Shown piece by piece: positions 1-8,319 of a stretch of 57,920 nt of DNA. Within the stretch, counting starts at the first letter, position 1, and each line of letters starts with the position of its first letter. The translations under genes and the position numbers were made by a program. This DNA comes from Streptomyces endocoffeicus (lineage in GTDB: Bacteria; Actinomycetota; Actinomycetes; Streptomycetales; Streptomycetaceae): contig NZ_JAERRG010000044.1 of assembly GCF_016741935.1 (NCBI RefSeq), forward strand, positions 1-57,920. Direction: 5' to 3'. Under the pieces are notes generated by a model that worked only from the letters and a program-made list of their open reading frames with translations, was not told the DNA's origin and searched no databases.

Positions 1-1048
1 GAGTGGTCGTCGAGGTGAAGCTCAGTAGGAAGGCGAGGCCGCCGACGAAGACACAGGCGCCAATGACGGTCCCGTGCTCGAGGTATATGAAGGTCGGCAC
101 GGCCCACAGGCCCAGTCCGATCGCCGATCCCACGGCCACACGCTTGCGGCCGAGGGTGTCAATCGCCCTGCCGGCCACCAGGCTGCCGCACATCAGGACG
201 ACGTAGGCCACGAGGAGCACGATGAGCGACTGAGTCTGCGTGAACTGCGCCGTCGTCGTCAGGTGAGCGACGAGGAAGGAAGTCACCAGGTAGGAGGCCA
301 CGGAGTTCGACATGGCGAAGCCGATCAGGATCAGCATCGGCCGCTTGGCCACCTTGAAAGCCTGGACGATCGGCGCCGACTCAAGTCGTCCTTCCGTCTG
401 CAGCTCGCTGAAGGCGGGCGACTCGTGGACGCGCAGGCGCAGGTACAGGCCGACGAGGGCCAGCGGCGCCGCCGCGATGAACGGTACGCGCCATCCCCAC
501 GAGGCCAGCTGGTCGGCGTTCGTGATGCTCGACATCAGCAGGGACACGAGGATGCCGAAGACGGTCCCCAGCGCGACCGAGATGAGAACGTAGGAGGCGT
601 ACCGACCGCGCCGCCCCTCCGGGGCGTGCTCGATGACGAACACCGACGCCGAGGAGGACTCGCCGCCGGCTGAGAAGCCCTGCAGGAGCCGGGCCGCGAG
701 GAGCAGGAATGCGGCTGTGGCGCCGATGTCGGCGTAGCCAGGGAGCAGGCCGATTCCTACAGTGCCGGCGCTCATCAGCAGCACCGAGATGGACAACGCA
801 GGTCGTCGCCCGATCCGGTCTGAGAGGTGTCCGAAGGCGATGGCGCCGAGCGGGCGGGCCATGAAGCTCACGCCGAAGATCGAGAACGTATACAGTAGTG
901 CCGTTGTGCCGTCGGTCTCCGGAAAGAACTGGGCGGCGATCGTGGTGGCGAAGAATCCATAGAGGGCGAAGTCGTACCACTCCACGAAGTTGCCGATAGC
1001 GCCAGCGAACAGCGTTTTCATGCGCGAGGGGCCATCCACGTTGCTCAT
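1..1048 (-). CDS. MFS transporter, metabolite:H+ symporter (MHS/ProP-like) family, partial
   Basis: Integral membrane proton symporter of the major facilitator superfamily. Reading leftward from ATG at 1048, about 349 codons are visible before the window edge; the C-terminus is missing. The N-terminus has the MHS/ProP signature: a first helix with GNFVEWYDFALYGF, then RPLGAIAFGHLSDRIGRRP (the loop 2-3 MFS motif), then an LLQGFSAGGESSSA segment and the RRGRYAS loop. A clear AAGGAG lies 6 nt before the ATG. Known members take up proline, betaine, ectoine or small organic acids. It is divergent from the catabolic operon starting at 1752 and shares its operator type, so it is probably the importer of that operon's substrate. 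The family is clear; the substrate is inferred. Confidence 0.9.
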   Translation of the reverse strand, partial: MSNVDGPSRMKTLFAGAIGNFVEWYDFALYGFFATTIAAQFFPETDGTTALLYTFSIFGVSFMARPLGAIAFGHLSDRIGRRPALSISVLLMSAGTVGIGLLPGYADIGATAAFLLLAARLLQGFSAGGESSSASVFVIEHAPEGRRGRYASYVLISVALGTVFGILVSLLMSSITNADQLASWGWRVPFIAAAPLALVGLYLRLRVHESPAFSELQTEGRLESAPIVQAFKVAKRPMLILIGFAMSNSVASYLVTSFLVAHLTTTAQFTQTQSLIVLLVAYVVLMCGSLVAGRAIDTLGRKRVAVGSAIGLGLWAVPTFIYLEHGTVIGACVFVGGLAFLLSFTSTTT

Positions 1049-1238
1049 GGTCTACTCCTTTGTAGTCCGGGACCTGGAGGTGTGACGGTGGGCCTGTCGT
1101 GGCCGCTGGTGCGGCAATGTTGACGCCGACCACATCTGGGGACCGCCCACGGGCGAAAGTGAGGTCTTCGACCCATTCACTGTCGAGGGGGAACGCGTGA
1201 CGGCTGGCGACGCTTGGCCTGTTCACCTTGCGTTTGTC

Positions 1239-1254
1239 ATCGAAAGATTTCGAT
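1239..1254. promoter_or_regulatory. Palindromic operator, importer side
   Basis: ATCGAAAGATTTCGAT has perfect 7-nt arms around a 2-nt centre, abutting the -10 of the importer promoter. It matches the palindrome at 1712-1729, so one dimeric regulator, probably the product of the gene at 1752, is inferred to bind both. Confidence 0.6.
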
Positions 1255-1283
1255 AGGCTAGGGCGAGCTAAGTCGAGCGTCAA
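1255..1283 (-). promoter_or_regulatory. Promoter of the MFS importer
   Basis: On the minus strand TTGACG (1278-1283) is followed after 17 nt by TAGCCT (1255-1260), a good match to the housekeeping sigma consensus. The palindrome 1239-1254 begins immediately downstream of the -10 element, where a bound repressor would block initiation. Confidence 0.6.
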
Positions 1284-1686
1284 CCATTGCGGACGATCTC
1301 GCGAGCGCGGCACGAGAAGGCGGACCCTGCCGCCGGTATTTCTCCGTCCGGACCTGTGACCCCCGCGCACCGACATCACGGGGCGTCGGGGTGAACACGA
1401 GAGGGAGCAGAGTGCGAGCAGCCGCTCTGCCCTCCGACGGCTGCGCAGGCGTACCAGCATGCCTGTGTAACACGCCGCTTACCTGCTGGTTCTACGGGTT
1501 AACCGCTCGGTGAAGGCATGGTCATAGGCCCTGCCTTCCGGCGGTCCACCGCGGTTGCGTGCCCGCTTTCCCTGTTGACCGAGCCGCTGCGGGCCCCGCG
1601 CCGGGCTTCCAGGAGGAGAGGTCTCCTCGGCCGTGCCGGCGCATCGCCTTCGAGGCCGAGGCGCGGCCGCGGTGGACGCTTCGCCC

Positions 1687-1714
1687 TTGACAAGGGTCAC
1701 TCGACAGTTACTAT
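1687..1714 (+). promoter_or_regulatory. Promoter of the regulator/catabolic operon
   Basis: TTGACA (1687-1692), a 16-nt spacer and TACTAT (1709-1714) form a strong sigma-70-type promoter reading toward the regulator gene. The palindrome at 1712-1729 overlaps the end of the -10 element. Confidence 0.65.
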
Positions 1715-1729
1715 CGAGAAAATTCGATA
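1712..1729. promoter_or_regulatory. Palindromic operator, operon side
   Basis: TATCGAGAAAATTCGATA has TATCGA/TCGATA arms with near-symmetric inner bases. It shares the ATCGA(A/G)A-N2-(A/T)TTCGAT pattern with 1239-1254 and has the same position relative to its -10 element. It is a likely autoregulatory site. Confidence 0.6.
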
Positions 1730-1751
1730 CGGGGAAGGTAGTGAAAGAGTC

Positions 1752-2867
1752 GTGAGGATCATCGGCGAGGAACGTACTCGTGAGCGCAGGCCCGCGCAGG
1801 ACCTGTCTCAGGTTCCGGTCACCACGCAGGCGTCCACGAGCTATGACTTCCTGATCTCTTTGCGGGCCGTCTACAACACAGAGACGTGGGAGCGGTCGCG
1901 CCGGTGGGCGGCCGGGGCCAGAGAGGCCATGGGCACGGATCTCCACGCCGAAGGAAGCTTCTTCTTCGAAGGTAAGGAGACCGCGCTCGGACTCGGTCTT
2001 CTGCCCCTTATCCCGACGCTCGGATCGAAGGCCGACCCGACGGAGTTCATCTCGCTCGTCGCGGCGACCCCGGCCGAATACTGCGCCCTTCTTATGCTCG
2101 ACACGGGAGAGACGCCCGTCGAAGCGATCGATCTCTACCGCTCGGTGCTGTCGAGGTCGACGCCGATCGAGCCGTCCGGCGCGGAGCGGAGCGCGGTCGA
2201 GGGGTTCGCGGGCGCCTTCGCCGAACGCGTCTTCGAATTGCTCCGCGACCCCGCAGGCTGCAAGCAGCGACTCCTGACGTTCTTGAACGCCTATCTGGAA
2301 AAGGTGTTCGTGCCCATCGCGCCGGCCATCGAGGTGGCGGTGTGCCGCGCAGCCGAATCGACCGAAAAGATCCTCGCGATGCAGCCGACATTGGCGAGCA
2401 TCGAGGCGCTCACCGGCGGGTACACACTGTCCTCCGCCCTGAAGATGGACACGATCGATCTGGCGCCGTCGGTCTTCATCTATCCCTTCATGGCTCAGCG
2501 CATGGACCAAGGTCACGGACGGGCGCTGATCGTGTTCGGCGTAAGAGACGACGCAACCACGGGTTTCCAGGAAAGCAACCCGGAACACCTCCTGGATGCC
2601 ATGAAAGCCCTGGCGAACCCGCATCGGCTGCAGATCCTGCGCCTTCTTCTCGAGCGCCCGGCGCTCAGCGGAGAATTCACCAGGCTCCTGGATCTGTCAC
2701 AGCCCACGGTGCACCACCATCTCGCTCAGCTGCGGTCGTGCGGGCTGATCCGGCAGGAACGCGTTCCGGAAGGAATGCTCTACAGCTTCCGGCCCGAGGC
2801 CGCAGAGCTGCTGGTCGCCGATCTGGCGCAGTACTTCGGACTGGGATCTCAGGCCGAGATTTCCTGA
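1752..2867 (+). CDS. Transcriptional regulator with C-terminal ArsR-type winged helix
   Basis: About 371 aa. Residues ~279-350 form an ArsR-like winged helix-turn-helix (ALANPHRLQILRLLLERP..., then a recognition segment LSQPTVHHHLAQLRSCGL and the wing). The first ~270 residues match no family I recognise and may sense the substrate; ArsR proteins are normally only about 100-120 aa. I prefer the GTG at 1752: it follows the promoter/operator, has GGAAGG upstream, and the longer frame (from 1518) would place the promoter inside the gene. The stop is 16 nt before the next start, so it is probably co-transcribed with the enzymes. Repression of its own operon and of the divergent importer is inferred from the paired palindromes. 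Confidence 0.8.
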   Translation: MRIIGEERTRERRPAQDLSQVPVTTQASTSYDFLISLRAVYNTETWERSRRWAAGAREAMGTDLHAEGSFFFEGKETALGLGLLPLIPTLGSKADPTEFISLVAATPAEYCALLMLDTGETPVEAIDLYRSVLSRSTPIEPSGAERSAVEGFAGAFAERVFELLRDPAGCKQRLLTFLNAYLEKVFVPIAPAIEVAVCRAAESTEKILAMQPTLASIEALTGGYTLSSALKMDTIDLAPSVFIYPFMAQRMDQGHGRALIVFGVRDDATTGFQESNPEHLLDAMKALANPHRLQILRLLLERPALSGEFTRLLDLSQPTVHHHLAQLRSCGLIRQERVPEGMLYSFRPEAAELLVADLAQYFGLGSQAEIS

Positions 2868-2883
2868 CCATGAGGAGAAATCT

Positions 2884-3690
2884 ATGACGATCGAGACGAC
2901 CGATACGGATCAGAACGAGCCGACATGGTCGGAGGACCCCTACAGCGTGGACGAGGGCGTCGGATGGCGCGCCCACATCGGAATGGTCATCTACTCCAAC
3001 GACCAGACGCTGCCCCACGAAGGCCGGGTGATGCTCAACTTTCCGGGCGTGGCCCTTTTCGAGAGCCGCATTCACGCCTACCGCGGCACGAACCAGCCCC
3101 TGACGGCCGAGGGCCTCTCCAACACGAGCGGCATCGAAGGCGCGGCCCGGCTGATCAACACGATGCGCCCGTCCGACGTGGTCGCGATCGGCTGTACGTC
3201 GGCCGCGATGGTAATCGGCAACGATGAACTGCACCGTCTCGTCCGACGCATACATCCGAACGCACAGGTCACCGACCCCTTCACCGGGATCAAGGCCGCT
3301 CTGACGGCGACCGAGGCGAAGCGAGTCGGTTTCATCTCCCCGTATCCACGGGACGTCGCCGAGCGGATGACCAACGGATTCCAGGAGGCTGGCTTCGAGA
3401 TCCCGGTCGCCACCACCTTCAAGAACCCGACTGGCTTCGTGAGTGACGACGCCCCGTTCATCACACCGGACAGCATGGCCGCGGCCACGCGTCGCCTCAT
3501 CAACGAAACCGAACTCGACACCGTCGTCATCGCGTGCACACAGATGCGCGCGGCCGAGATGATCGAGGCGCTGGAAGAGGAGACGGGGAAAACGATCATC
3601 AGCTCCAACCAGGCGCTCTGCTGGCACGCCCTGCGCCTGGCCGGCTGCGATGACAAGATCGACGGCTGGGGCCGGCTCTTCCGTAGCTGA
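2884..3690 (+). CDS. Maleate isomerase / arylmalonate decarboxylase-like enzyme (Asp/Glu racemase superfamily)
   Basis: 268 aa, near the usual family length (~240-260). Both half-sites of the racemase fold carry the cysteines used for acid-base catalysis: IGCTSAA (~Cys102) and IACTQMR (~Cys218). Relatives isomerise maleate to fumarate, decarboxylate arylmalonates, or occur as EutA in ectoine-utilisation operons. AGGAG lies about 8 nt before the ATG, and the gene follows the regulator by 16 nt. With an M24 hydrolase and a PLP lyase-type enzyme downstream, the setting resembles the eut/doe operons. The superfamily is clear; the exact reaction is not. Confidence 0.82.
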   Translation: MTIETTDTDQNEPTWSEDPYSVDEGVGWRAHIGMVIYSNDQTLPHEGRVMLNFPGVALFESRIHAYRGTNQPLTAEGLSNTSGIEGAARLINTMRPSDVVAIGCTSAAMVIGNDELHRLVRRIHPNAQVTDPFTGIKAALTATEAKRVGFISPYPRDVAERMTNGFQEAGFEIPVATTFKNPTGFVSDDAPFITPDSMAAATRRLINETELDTVVIACTQMRAAEMIEALEEETGKTIISSNQALCWHALRLAGCDDKIDGWGRLFRS

Positions 3691-3829
3691 TTCAGCACTT
3701 CGACCGACGGCAAGCCTTCGGCCAGCCGGCGTTTTCCGGGCCACGCACACTCCGTCACGGTCTCTTCCGCACCCGGAGCGCTCGCTGCGCCGTGATCCGC
3801 GCACCTGCCCGCACCCTTAGGACGTCTTC

Positions 3830-5017
3830 GTGAACGACGCGCACCACACGACACCTCCCTACCCGCGCATGCCCCTCCCCTCGGCAACGGAGTTCCAGCA
3901 CCGGATCGAGCGCCTGCAAGTCGAACTCGACCGCGCCGGCACGGACGCCATCGTCATCACGGCTCAGGAGAACTTCGAGTACTTCTCCAGCTTCCGCACC
4001 ATGGCCTGGACCTATCACGCCCGACCGGTCTTCCTGGTCGTGGGGCGCTCATCGAGCGTCGTCGTCGCATCGCGTGCCGACGAAAAGTCCCTCGCTTCGG
4101 GTGACGACAAGTCGGAGGTGCGCATCTACGGCGGCTTCCTGGAAGAGGCGGTCGTCGCCGTCCAGGAGGCAGTCCGTTCCGTCTCGGCCGAGGCACGCTC
4201 GGTCGCCGTCGACTACGGCCACGAGCTCTACGGGCGGGGATCACTGTCGCTCGTTCAGAAGCTGTCGGCGTCCGCGGGGCTCGTCGAGGCGGGACCGATC
4301 CTGTGGAATGTACGACTGGTCAAGTCGGAGCACGAACTCGAAGCGATGCGGCGCACCTTCAGCATCGTGGACCGCGCCTTCGATGACGTCCTGCGCGATG
4401 TACGGGTCGGCACCAGTGAGATCGAGATGACCGACGCCCTCCAGATCGAGTTCGTCAAGAACGGCGCCGACCGCATCGTCCCCTTCTCGGTCCTGTTCGG
4501 CACCACGGACTTCCAGTTCCATCGGCCGTCCTCCCACAAGCAGCTGGCGAAGGACGACTACATCTGGACCGACTTCCGCTGCTCGTACGGCGGCTACCCG
4601 GCCGACCGCAACCGCCTCGCACGCGTCGGCGATCCGAGTGTGGCCGAGCGCGAGGCCTACGCCGCCGTCCGGCAGGTGACCCTCGATCTCTGCCGGGGTA
4701 TTCGAGCGGGTTGGACCGGCGCGGAGGCGTTCGCCCTCTTCCAAGAGCTGTGGGGCTCGGCCGGACTTCCGCAGTCCTGGAGTGTGGCCGGTGCGGGGCG
4801 CGTCGGCCACGGCGGAGGCGTGGGCTTGACCGAACCGCCGTCGATCTCGGGACAGAGCTCCGAGCGGATCGAGGCGGGGATGGTGCTGCATCTGGAGCCC
4901 AAGCTCGAGACCGAGCACGGCGTCTTCCAGTGCGAGGAGATCATCGTGGTCGGGGAGGACGGCAACGAGTTCCTGAGCACACCCGCCCCCGCCGAGATGC
5001 CGATCGTCCAGATCTGA
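3830..5017 (+). CDS. M24 family metallohydrolase (creatinase / Xaa-Pro peptidase / EutD-DoeA-like)
   Basis: 395 aa with the two-domain creatinase layout: an N-terminal Rossmann-like domain (~20-155) and a C-terminal pita-bread domain (~165-390). All five metal ligands appear present: Asp in WTDFRCSYGG (~247), Asp in PADRNR (~257), His in GHGGGVGL (~327), Glu in HLEPKLE (~355) and Glu in QCEEIIVV (~369), so it should be a metal-dependent hydrolase rather than a metal-free creatinase. The ectoine hydrolase DoeA/EutD belongs here, as do Xaa-Pro peptidases. The GTG start has AGGA upstream; an ATG 13 codons later is possible. It likely opens an amide or cyclic amidine bond of the imported compound (inference). 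Confidence 0.85.
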   Translation: MNDAHHTTPPYPRMPLPSATEFQHRIERLQVELDRAGTDAIVITAQENFEYFSSFRTMAWTYHARPVFLVVGRSSSVVVASRADEKSLASGDDKSEVRIYGGFLEEAVVAVQEAVRSVSAEARSVAVDYGHELYGRGSLSLVQKLSASAGLVEAGPILWNVRLVKSEHELEAMRRTFSIVDRAFDDVLRDVRVGTSEIEMTDALQIEFVKNGADRIVPFSVLFGTTDFQFHRPSSHKQLAKDDYIWTDFRCSYGGYPADRNRLARVGDPSVAEREAYAAVRQVTLDLCRGIRAGWTGAEAFALFQELWGSAGLPQSWSVAGAGRVGHGGGVGLTEPPSISGQSSERIEAGMVLHLEPKLETEHGVFQCEEIIVVGEDGNEFLSTPAPAEMPIVQI

Positions 5018-5182
5018 CGGACGACGGCGGTCCCTGATGATCACCGAGCAGCGCCTCGTGGTCGTCGAACACCGCTCGTCATTCCCTGGTTCCATGTCCT
5101 GCTGAACGATCCGCTCGCATTTCCGGGGCCCGCCCACTCAGCCTGTCATGGACACCATGTTCGCTGGAGAGAGTCCGAGTTG

Positions 5183-6412
5183 ATGCACGCAACACTGGGT
5201 AAAGAAATCCTCGGCCTGTCGTGCCCGAGGTGCGGACACGAACCCGAAGTCGCAGATGCGACGAACTTCCGCGGCTGCACGAGGTGTCTGGCCACGATCG
5301 GCTTGCCGGTCAACTACGTGGCAGCCGCGCCGGAGCCCGACCGCGACGTCTTCGAAGCCGCTTCCGCCGCGGACCCCGCTCTCGGGATCTGGCGCTGGGG
5401 TCCGCTGCTCCCGGTCCGCCCAGTGACCCCCACGTCGCTCGGCGAGGGGAACACGCCCGTCGTCCGGCTGGGCGGGCGGGGCCGAAGCCCTCATGATCAC
5501 CAAATCGTTCTCAAGAACGAGTCCACAAATCCAACCTGGAGCCATAAAGACCGCCTGTGCGCTCTGGCCGTCGCCGCCGCCGAGCTCCTGGGGCACGACG
5601 CCGTGGCCGCCGCGTCCAGCGGCAATCACGGAGCCTCGCTCGCGGCGTACGCAGCACGTGCGGGGATGCGCTGCCTCATCGCGACGATCTCGTCCGTGCC
5701 TGCCGCCATGCGCACGTTCATGGAGGTCTACGGCGCGGAGGTGCATGCCTTCGACGACTTCGGGGCACGGTACGGGCTGATCGAGAACGGTGGCACCGCG
5801 GGCGACTGGTACGTCTGCTCGAACGCCAGCTCTCCGCCGGTGGGCTCCCCGGCGTACGGCGTCGACGGGTATAAGACCATCGCGTACGAGCTCTGGGAGC
5901 AGCTGCCGGACCGGCACATCGGGGCCATTGTCATACCGACGGGATACGGGGACTGCCTCAGCGGACTCGCCCGCGGTTTCGCCGATCTCCATGCCGTCGG
6001 CCTCGTCTCCCGTGTCCCCAAGCTAATCGCCGCCGAGGTGTTCGGGAAGATCGGCCATTCGCTCCGGTCCAAGTCACTCGAACTCGGCCCGTGGCCCACG
6101 CGGCCTACCGCGGCGTTCTCGATCGGTGGCGGGTACACCACCTACCAGACCATCGAGGCGCTGCGTTCCACCTCCGGGGACGCGGTCTCCGTCGAGGAAG
6201 CGGACGTGCTCGCCGCACAGCTCGACCTCGCGCGGGAATACGGCATCTACGCCGAGGCCAGCTCCGCGATCGCCCTCACCGCAGCCCGTCGTGTGATCGA
6301 GACGGGCCTGGTCGAGAAGACCGACGTGGTGGTCGCACTGACGACGTCGACAGGGCTCAAGGACGTGGACACCACCCGCGCCTCGCTGTCGGCGACGTCA
6401 CCGGCCGCTTGA
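5183..6412 (+). CDS. Threonine synthase-like fold-type II PLP enzyme with zinc ribbon
   Basis: About 409 aa. The N-terminus has a zinc ribbon (Cys14, Cys17, Cys32, Cys35). The PLP lysine lies in SHKDR (~121), the phosphate-binding loop is ASSGNHG, and the C-terminal STGLKD matches threonine-synthase-type enzymes. GGAGAGAG precedes ATG 5183; an adjoining TTG at 5180 is also possible. Placed between an M24 hydrolase and a RidA gene, it is more likely a beta-elimination or dehydratase enzyme in degradation than the housekeeping threonine synthase. Such reactions release enamine/imine products that RidA hydrolyses. EutB of ectoine operons is a related PLP dehydratase. Substrate unknown. Confidence 0.82.
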   Translation: MHATLGKEILGLSCPRCGHEPEVADATNFRGCTRCLATIGLPVNYVAAAPEPDRDVFEAASAADPALGIWRWGPLLPVRPVTPTSLGEGNTPVVRLGGRGRSPHDHQIVLKNESTNPTWSHKDRLCALAVAAAELLGHDAVAAASSGNHGASLAAYAARAGMRCLIATISSVPAAMRTFMEVYGAEVHAFDDFGARYGLIENGGTAGDWYVCSNASSPPVGSPAYGVDGYKTIAYELWEQLPDRHIGAIVIPTGYGDCLSGLARGFADLHAVGLVSRVPKLIAAEVFGKIGHSLRSKSLELGPWPTRPTAAFSIGGGYTTYQTIEALRSTSGDAVSVEEADVLAAQLDLAREYGIYAEASSAIALTAARRVIETGLVEKTDVVVALTTSTGLKDVDTTRASLSATSPAA

Positions 6413-6523
6413 AACACCCGGCCGCGCTGGCCACATCCGGAGACGCGAGGGCATACGGACCTCGCCACCGGAACTCCGCCGGGTACCCGGTGACCACTCA
6501 CCCTGACAGAAGGAATCGGTTAG

Positions 6524-7747
6524 ATGACGAACGAAGAGGAAGATTCACTCCTCCTAACCGGCGCCCAGGTCATCTGCGATCTCGACCCGCTGACCGTCAT
6601 CCACGATGGCGCCGTCGGGATCCGCAAAGACCGGATCGACTGGGTCGGCCGCGGCGCCGACGCCGTGGCGGCCAACTACAGCCGCCGGATCACGACCACC
6701 GGAACCATCCTGCCCGGCTTGGTTGACGCGCACGTGCACCTGGCATTCGATCACCGGCAGGCGGACCCCGTCACACATGCGGTCTCGCTGACGGAGCCCG
6801 AACTAGGACGGCTCATATCCACCAACGCGCTCGGGTTCCTGCGCTCAGGTGTCACTACCGTGAGAGACCTCGGTTCCCCGGCGGGCTCGGTGGTCGGCTT
6901 CGCCGAGGCCGTGCGGACGGGAGCGGCGATGGGTCCGACGATCGTCGCCAGCGACCAGCCGGTCACCCGGACCGACGGGCATCTGTGGGCCTTCGGCAAG
7001 CAGATCGCGACCGTACGGGACGCCGATCGAGCCGTAGCCGGACTCGCCGCGGCGGGGGCCCAGGTGATCAAGGTGATGATCACTGGCGGCAGAATGACGG
7101 CAGGCACCTCGCCGGAGGCCGTTGAGTTCCAACCCGACCTGCTCACGACAGTCGTCGCGCGAGCCCACAAGGAAGAGCTTCCGGTCGCCGCCCACACCCT
7201 CTCCACCGACGGGATCCAGGCAGCGGTCGCCGGACAGGCGGACACGCTGGAACACTGCACGTTCATCGAGCCGGACGGCACGCCCTGTCGCGACGAACGG
7301 GTCGAGGAACTCGCGGCACTCATCAGCGATGCCGGCACGTTCGTGTGCCCGACCCTGAATTTCGAGTACGACCAGCGTTTCCCTCATCCGCTCGAGTTCG
7401 AGCACCGGGCGCGATGGGTGCGGATCCTGTCGGAGCACGGCGCCCGCGTCATTCTCGGCAACGACACCGGCATCCCGGGCCTGGCCCCCGAGCACTACTG
7501 GGGTGGCATCGAAGCGCTGAGCATGTCGGGGATGAGCAACGAAGCGGTACTGAAAGCGGCGACCGTCGCCCCCGCGGCAGCTCTGCGTGTCACGAATAGA
7601 ACGGGCAGCTTGGCCCCCGGAAAACAGGCGGACCTGCTCATCGTCGACGGAGACCCGCTCACGGACCTCTCCTGCCTACAGTCACCTCCGGTCGTCATGG
7701 CACAGGGAAAGCTCTTCGAGGTCGCGAAGGACGTCGTCGGCGCGTAG
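6524..7747 (+). CDS. Metal-dependent amidohydrolase (imidazolonepropionase/prolidase-like)
   Basis: 407 aa, a full-length amidohydrolase-superfamily TIM barrel with the composite beta domain at both ends (N-terminal LLLTGAQVI, C-terminal GSLAPGKQADLLIVDGDPL). Metal ligands are visible: HxH in DAHVHL (~68-70), Lys in VIKVMITGG (~183), His in AAHTL (~223), His in LEHC (~243) and Asp in GNDTG (~313), the binuclear subtype with bridging lysine. Members hydrolyse cyclic amides, imides and Xaa-Pro-type bonds. GAAGGA precedes the ATG. It is the second hydrolase of the operon, which suggests a substrate with two amide or ring C-N bonds (inference). Confidence 0.88.
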   Translation: MTNEEEDSLLLTGAQVICDLDPLTVIHDGAVGIRKDRIDWVGRGADAVAANYSRRITTTGTILPGLVDAHVHLAFDHRQADPVTHAVSLTEPELGRLISTNALGFLRSGVTTVRDLGSPAGSVVGFAEAVRTGAAMGPTIVASDQPVTRTDGHLWAFGKQIATVRDADRAVAGLAAAGAQVIKVMITGGRMTAGTSPEAVEFQPDLLTTVVARAHKEELPVAAHTLSTDGIQAAVAGQADTLEHCTFIEPDGTPCRDERVEELAALISDAGTFVCPTLNFEYDQRFPHPLEFEHRARWVRILSEHGARVILGNDTGIPGLAPEHYWGGIEALSMSGMSNEAVLKAATVAPAAALRVTNRTGSLAPGKQADLLIVDGDPLTDLSCLQSPPVVMAQGKLFEVAKDVVGA

Positions 7748-7825
7748 TAGGGCCGTCGTCTCCGATTACGGACCGTCCCGGTATTCCACGCCCACAGCAC
7801 TGAGAACGAACGATTGGAGTAGATG

Positions 7826-8317
7826 ATGACTGACGCCCACTCAAGCAAGGTGGAGGCCAAACTGGGCGAGCTCGGGCTCAGGCTGCCGTCCATAACGCAT
7901 CCGATCGGGGCGTACGTCCCCGCGTTGCGTATGGGACAGCTCGTGTCCACCTCAGGCCAGCTTCCCATGCTCGACGGTGAGATCAGGGCCAAGGGCAAGG
8001 TGGGCGCTGAGATTTCGGCGGAAGAGGCGAAAGATCTCGCTCAGCTCTGCTGCCTGAACGCCCTGGCCGCGATCAAGGGTGTGATCGGCGACCTGGACCG
8101 GATCGAACGCGTCGAGCGGGTCGTGGGCTACGTCGCGTCTGCACCAGACTTCATCGCCCAGCCCCTCGTCGTGAACGGCGCCAGTGAGCTGCTGGGTTCT
8201 GTCTTCGGAGAGCGCGGCACCCATGTCCGCAGCGCGGTCGGCGTGGCAGTCCTTCCTCTCGGCTCGCCCGTCGAGATCGAACTCCATGTGAGGCTGTCGC
8301 CGCACGACGAATACTGA
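7826..8317 (+). CDS. RidA/YjgF family enamine/imine deaminase
   Basis: About 163 aa, slightly longer than classical RidA (~130). The C-terminal RSAVGVAVLPLGSPVEIEL carries the conserved arginine and glutamate that bind the substrate carboxylate. GGAG lies 3-6 nt before tandem ATG codons at 7823 and 7826. It ends the operon. Known members hydrolyse reactive 2-aminoacrylate-type intermediates made by PLP dehydratases, which fits the PLP enzyme at 5183. A perfect 16-bp inverted repeat follows the stop at once. Confidence 0.88.
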   Translation: MTDAHSSKVEAKLGELGLRLPSITHPIGAYVPALRMGQLVSTSGQLPMLDGEIRAKGKVGAEISAEEAKDLAQLCCLNALAAIKGVIGDLDRIERVERVVGYVASAPDFIAQPLVVNGASELLGSVFGERGTHVRSAVGVAVLPLGSPVEIELHVRLSPHDEY

Positions 8318-8319
8318 GC

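Larger units (their letters stand above)
1049..1751. other. Divergent intergenic region between importer and catabolic operon
   Basis: About 700 bases without a convincing gene; the open frames here lack family resemblance and ribosome binding sites. The region holds two outward promoters, each followed by a similar A/T-centred palindrome. The importer leader is about 200 nt. The stretch between the promoters (about 1300-1680) shows no recognised feature. Confidence 0.6.

Noticed and set aside
381..1460. Long minus-strand ORF (359 codons) across the importer and intergenic region
   Set aside because: Arg/Pro-rich translation in a wrong frame of the MFS gene, running through the promoter; the MFS frame has a clear family match and ribosome site.
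1518..1751. N-terminal extension of the ArsR-like regulator
   Set aside because: Would contain the promoter and operator, has Arg/Pro-rich sequence and no family resemblance; GTG 1752 is preferred.
2677..3804. 375-codon minus-strand ORF opposite the maleate-isomerase-like gene
   Set aside because: Antisense shadow with no motif; the plus strand has catalytic cysteines and a ribosome site.
5183..6412. Housekeeping threonine synthase (thrC)
   Set aside because: Zinc ribbon and PLP motifs fit the superfamily, but the operon is degradative, includes RidA and lacks threonine biosynthesis genes.
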